Below, piece after piece: positions 11,474-12,629 of a DNA stretch of 12,629 bases (position 1 is its first letter; every line of letters starts with the position of its first letter). The translations under genes and the position numbers were made by a program. The stretch is from Silvanigrellales bacterium (GTDB lineage: Bacteria; Bdellovibrionota_B; Oligoflexia; Silvanigrellales; Silvanigrellaceae), in NCBI GenBank assembly GCA_028285285.1, contig JANQPW010000371.1:1-12629 (forward strand), read 5' to 3'. The notes beneath the pieces were generated by a model that did not search any database, was not told the origin of the DNA, and was given only the letters and a program-made list of their open reading frames with translations.

Positions 11474-12629
11474 TTGGGTAGGGCAATCAGACAAGCAAAA
11501 ACCCAAGATTTTGCCGTGCTTTTGTCGCAATTTCTTGGTTTAACTTGGGTTCTTACCTCTTGTGGCCAAGGGGTCGATATTCCCGATATTGAATCTGACG
11601 AAGGAAAAGTGGATGGTGTTGTCGATTTCGGGAAAAACGCCGAACCTGTCGATTCCACAACACTCGATCCTGAGGTCGAAGCCTTTTGGGCTAGGGTAGA
11701 CGAGGAGCGCGAAAAGCTCCCTCGGCGTGAATCTAACCGGCTGATTCAGAATCTCAAAGAGCTGCGTGAGCGCTTTGATCGCGAAACGGCTGAGATTGTC
11801 TTGGAAATCCTTCCTCGGCTCCAGTCTGGAGGAGATCTCGAAGCCATCATCTCATTGGCCAGCTATGAGCTTGCTCTTTTGCTTGAGCAACGGTCAGGAG
11901 ACGAGCTCAACCAGAACCTACGCGATTTTAGAGACGTGAGCGCTGCTGAAGCGATTTCCTTTTTCGATGGACTTGGCACCACCAAACCCGTGGACACCGC
12001 TGAAAAGTTTCTTGAGCAGGCCGAAGAGGTGGAAGAGCAGATTGTTGTCACCCCGGAGTTCAAGCCTTCTCCGGGCAACTACTCTCAGCCTCAAGTCATT
12101 CGCATTGAAACAGAAACCCCCAATGCAGTCATCCGCTACACGCTCGATGGCAGCGATCCCGATGCGAGCTCTCCCGTATATTCTGAACCTTTCACCGTTG
12201 GAGTTGAAAGCGAGTTTGTGGTGATTAAGGCCATCGCTCTTCGAGACGATCTCACTCCCAGTGCGGTGTTTTTTGGCTCTTACAACATCATCCTTCCCAC
12301 GCTTCCTGCCCTGCAGTTGAGTGTTGAACCGGGAGTTTATTCCTCGGACCAAGCCGTTGCCGTTTCTTCTTCCGAGCCGGAGGTTTTGATCACCTACACT
12401 ACCGATGGTTCAACTCCCTCGGAAGACAGTGAAAAGTACACAGAGGCGATTCAGCTTGTGAATGGTGACCACATTGAGTTTAAGTTTCGAGCGTTCAAGG
12501 AATTGAGCCGTCCGAGTCCAGTTTTGGTGGCAACATACCATGTCGACTCGGAAGCGCCGGTGCTGAAGACGGGCGCCCCTGGGTTTGCGGTTGATTCAGT
12601 GGCTGTCGATGGAGCAGAGGTGACGTGGG
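11474..12629 (+). CDS. Large surface lipoprotein with chitobiase C-terminal-like beta domains, 3' end beyond the window
   Basis: At least 385 residues, open at the window end. The TTG start gives a signal peptide with basic residues (R3, R6, K9), a hydrophobic segment and VLTSC (Cys 30), a clear lipobox. An acidic linker is followed by a helical, charged region (about 67-180). Two beta domains come next, each opening with a 'P-G-x-Y-S' turn and carrying a YT-x-DGS-x-P motif: YTLDGSDP from residue 222 and YTTDGSTP from residue 308. They span about 192-277 and 278-356 and match the chitobiase/beta-hexosaminidase C-terminal-like (CHB_HEX_C) pattern. A third segment, from DSEAPVLKTG (about 358) to VTW, looks like the start of an FN3/Ig-like domain. 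These are usually spacer or binding modules of exported proteins; the active part, if any, lies beyond the window. No enzyme motif is seen so far. Confidence 0.8.
   Translation, partial: MGRAIRQAKTQDFAVLLSQFLGLTWVLTSCGQGVDIPDIESDEGKVDGVVDFGKNAEPVDSTTLDPEVEAFWARVDEEREKLPRRESNRLIQNLKELRERFDRETAEIVLEILPRLQSGGDLEAIISLASYELALLLEQRSGDELNQNLRDFRDVSAAEAISFFDGLGTTKPVDTAEKFLEQAEEVEEQIVVTPEFKPSPGNYSQPQVIRIETETPNAVIRYTLDGSDPDASSPVYSEPFTVGVESEFVVIKAIALRDDLTPSAVFFGSYNIILPTLPALQLSVEPGVYSSDQAVAVSSSEPEVLITYTTDGSTPSEDSEKYTEAIQLVNGDHIEFKFRAFKELSRPSPVLVATYHVDSEAPVLKTGAPGFAVDSVAVDGAEVTW

Noticed and set aside
1..12629. CRISPR arrays, tRNA/rRNA genes, insertion sequences or phage genes
   Set aside because: No regularly spaced repeats, tRNA-like folds, transposase motifs or phage structural genes were seen. 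The only sizeable repeat is the inverted repeat at 2-201, explained by gene duplication.

Overview
The window reads as chromosomal DNA of a Gram-negative bacterium rich in envelope proteins, most likely Bdellovibrionota/Oligoflexia or a similar former delta-proteobacterium. This is an inference from gene content: three or four lipoproteins, an AMIN-like/TPR exported protein, a sigma-54-type regulator, a PilZ protein, a TldD-type protease and a CAP lipoprotein. There are no rRNA or tRNA genes, no transposase and no CRISPR array. Nine genes are complete, and two run off the window edges.

Left part (1-3395). The window opens with the 3' tail of a sigma-54-activator-like gene on the + strand. Facing it on the - strand is a second, nearly identical activator gene. 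The two tails and the 30 bp between their stops form a long inverted repeat centred near 101.5. The complete activator is the second gene of an operon behind a large exported AMIN-like/TPR protein. Its AAA+ domain has lost the GAFTGA loop and carries altered Walker A and Walker B residues, so it is unlikely to be an ordinary sigma-54 activator.

Middle (3396-6996). A 438-bp non-coding stretch holds a perfect 12-bp palindrome, a TTGACA box and a -24/-12-like element. It leads into a small lipoprotein gene of unknown function (3834-4454, +). Convergent to it is a two-gene - strand operon: a CAP-superfamily lipoprotein with a duplicated four-cysteine module, then a GHL10/DUF187-type glycoside-hydrolase-like lipoprotein. 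The second gene's Shine-Dalgarno overlaps the first gene's stop codon.

Right part (6997-12629). A + strand run encodes an unpaired TldD-like metalloprotease with all zinc ligands, a PilZ-domain protein, and a glycosyltransferase with the signature motifs of the GTDC1/DUF3524 (tRNA-queuosine mannosyltransferase) family. The PilZ and glycosyltransferase genes overlap by 4 bp. A convergent FieF-type cation exporter overlaps the glycosyltransferase tail by 39 bp. Divergent from it starts a TTG-initiated lipoprotein carrying at least two chitobiase C-terminal-like beta domains, cut by the window end.

Several starts were placed by Shine-Dalgarno sites rather than by the longest open frame: TldD at 7166, CAP lipoprotein at 6996, GHL10 protein at 5771, small lipoprotein at 3834, PilZ near 8904, CDF at 11350 and the last lipoprotein at 11474. 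The most noteworthy signals are the inverted activator pair with its degenerate AAA+ domain, the duplicated cysteine module and the bacterial GTDC1-like enzyme.
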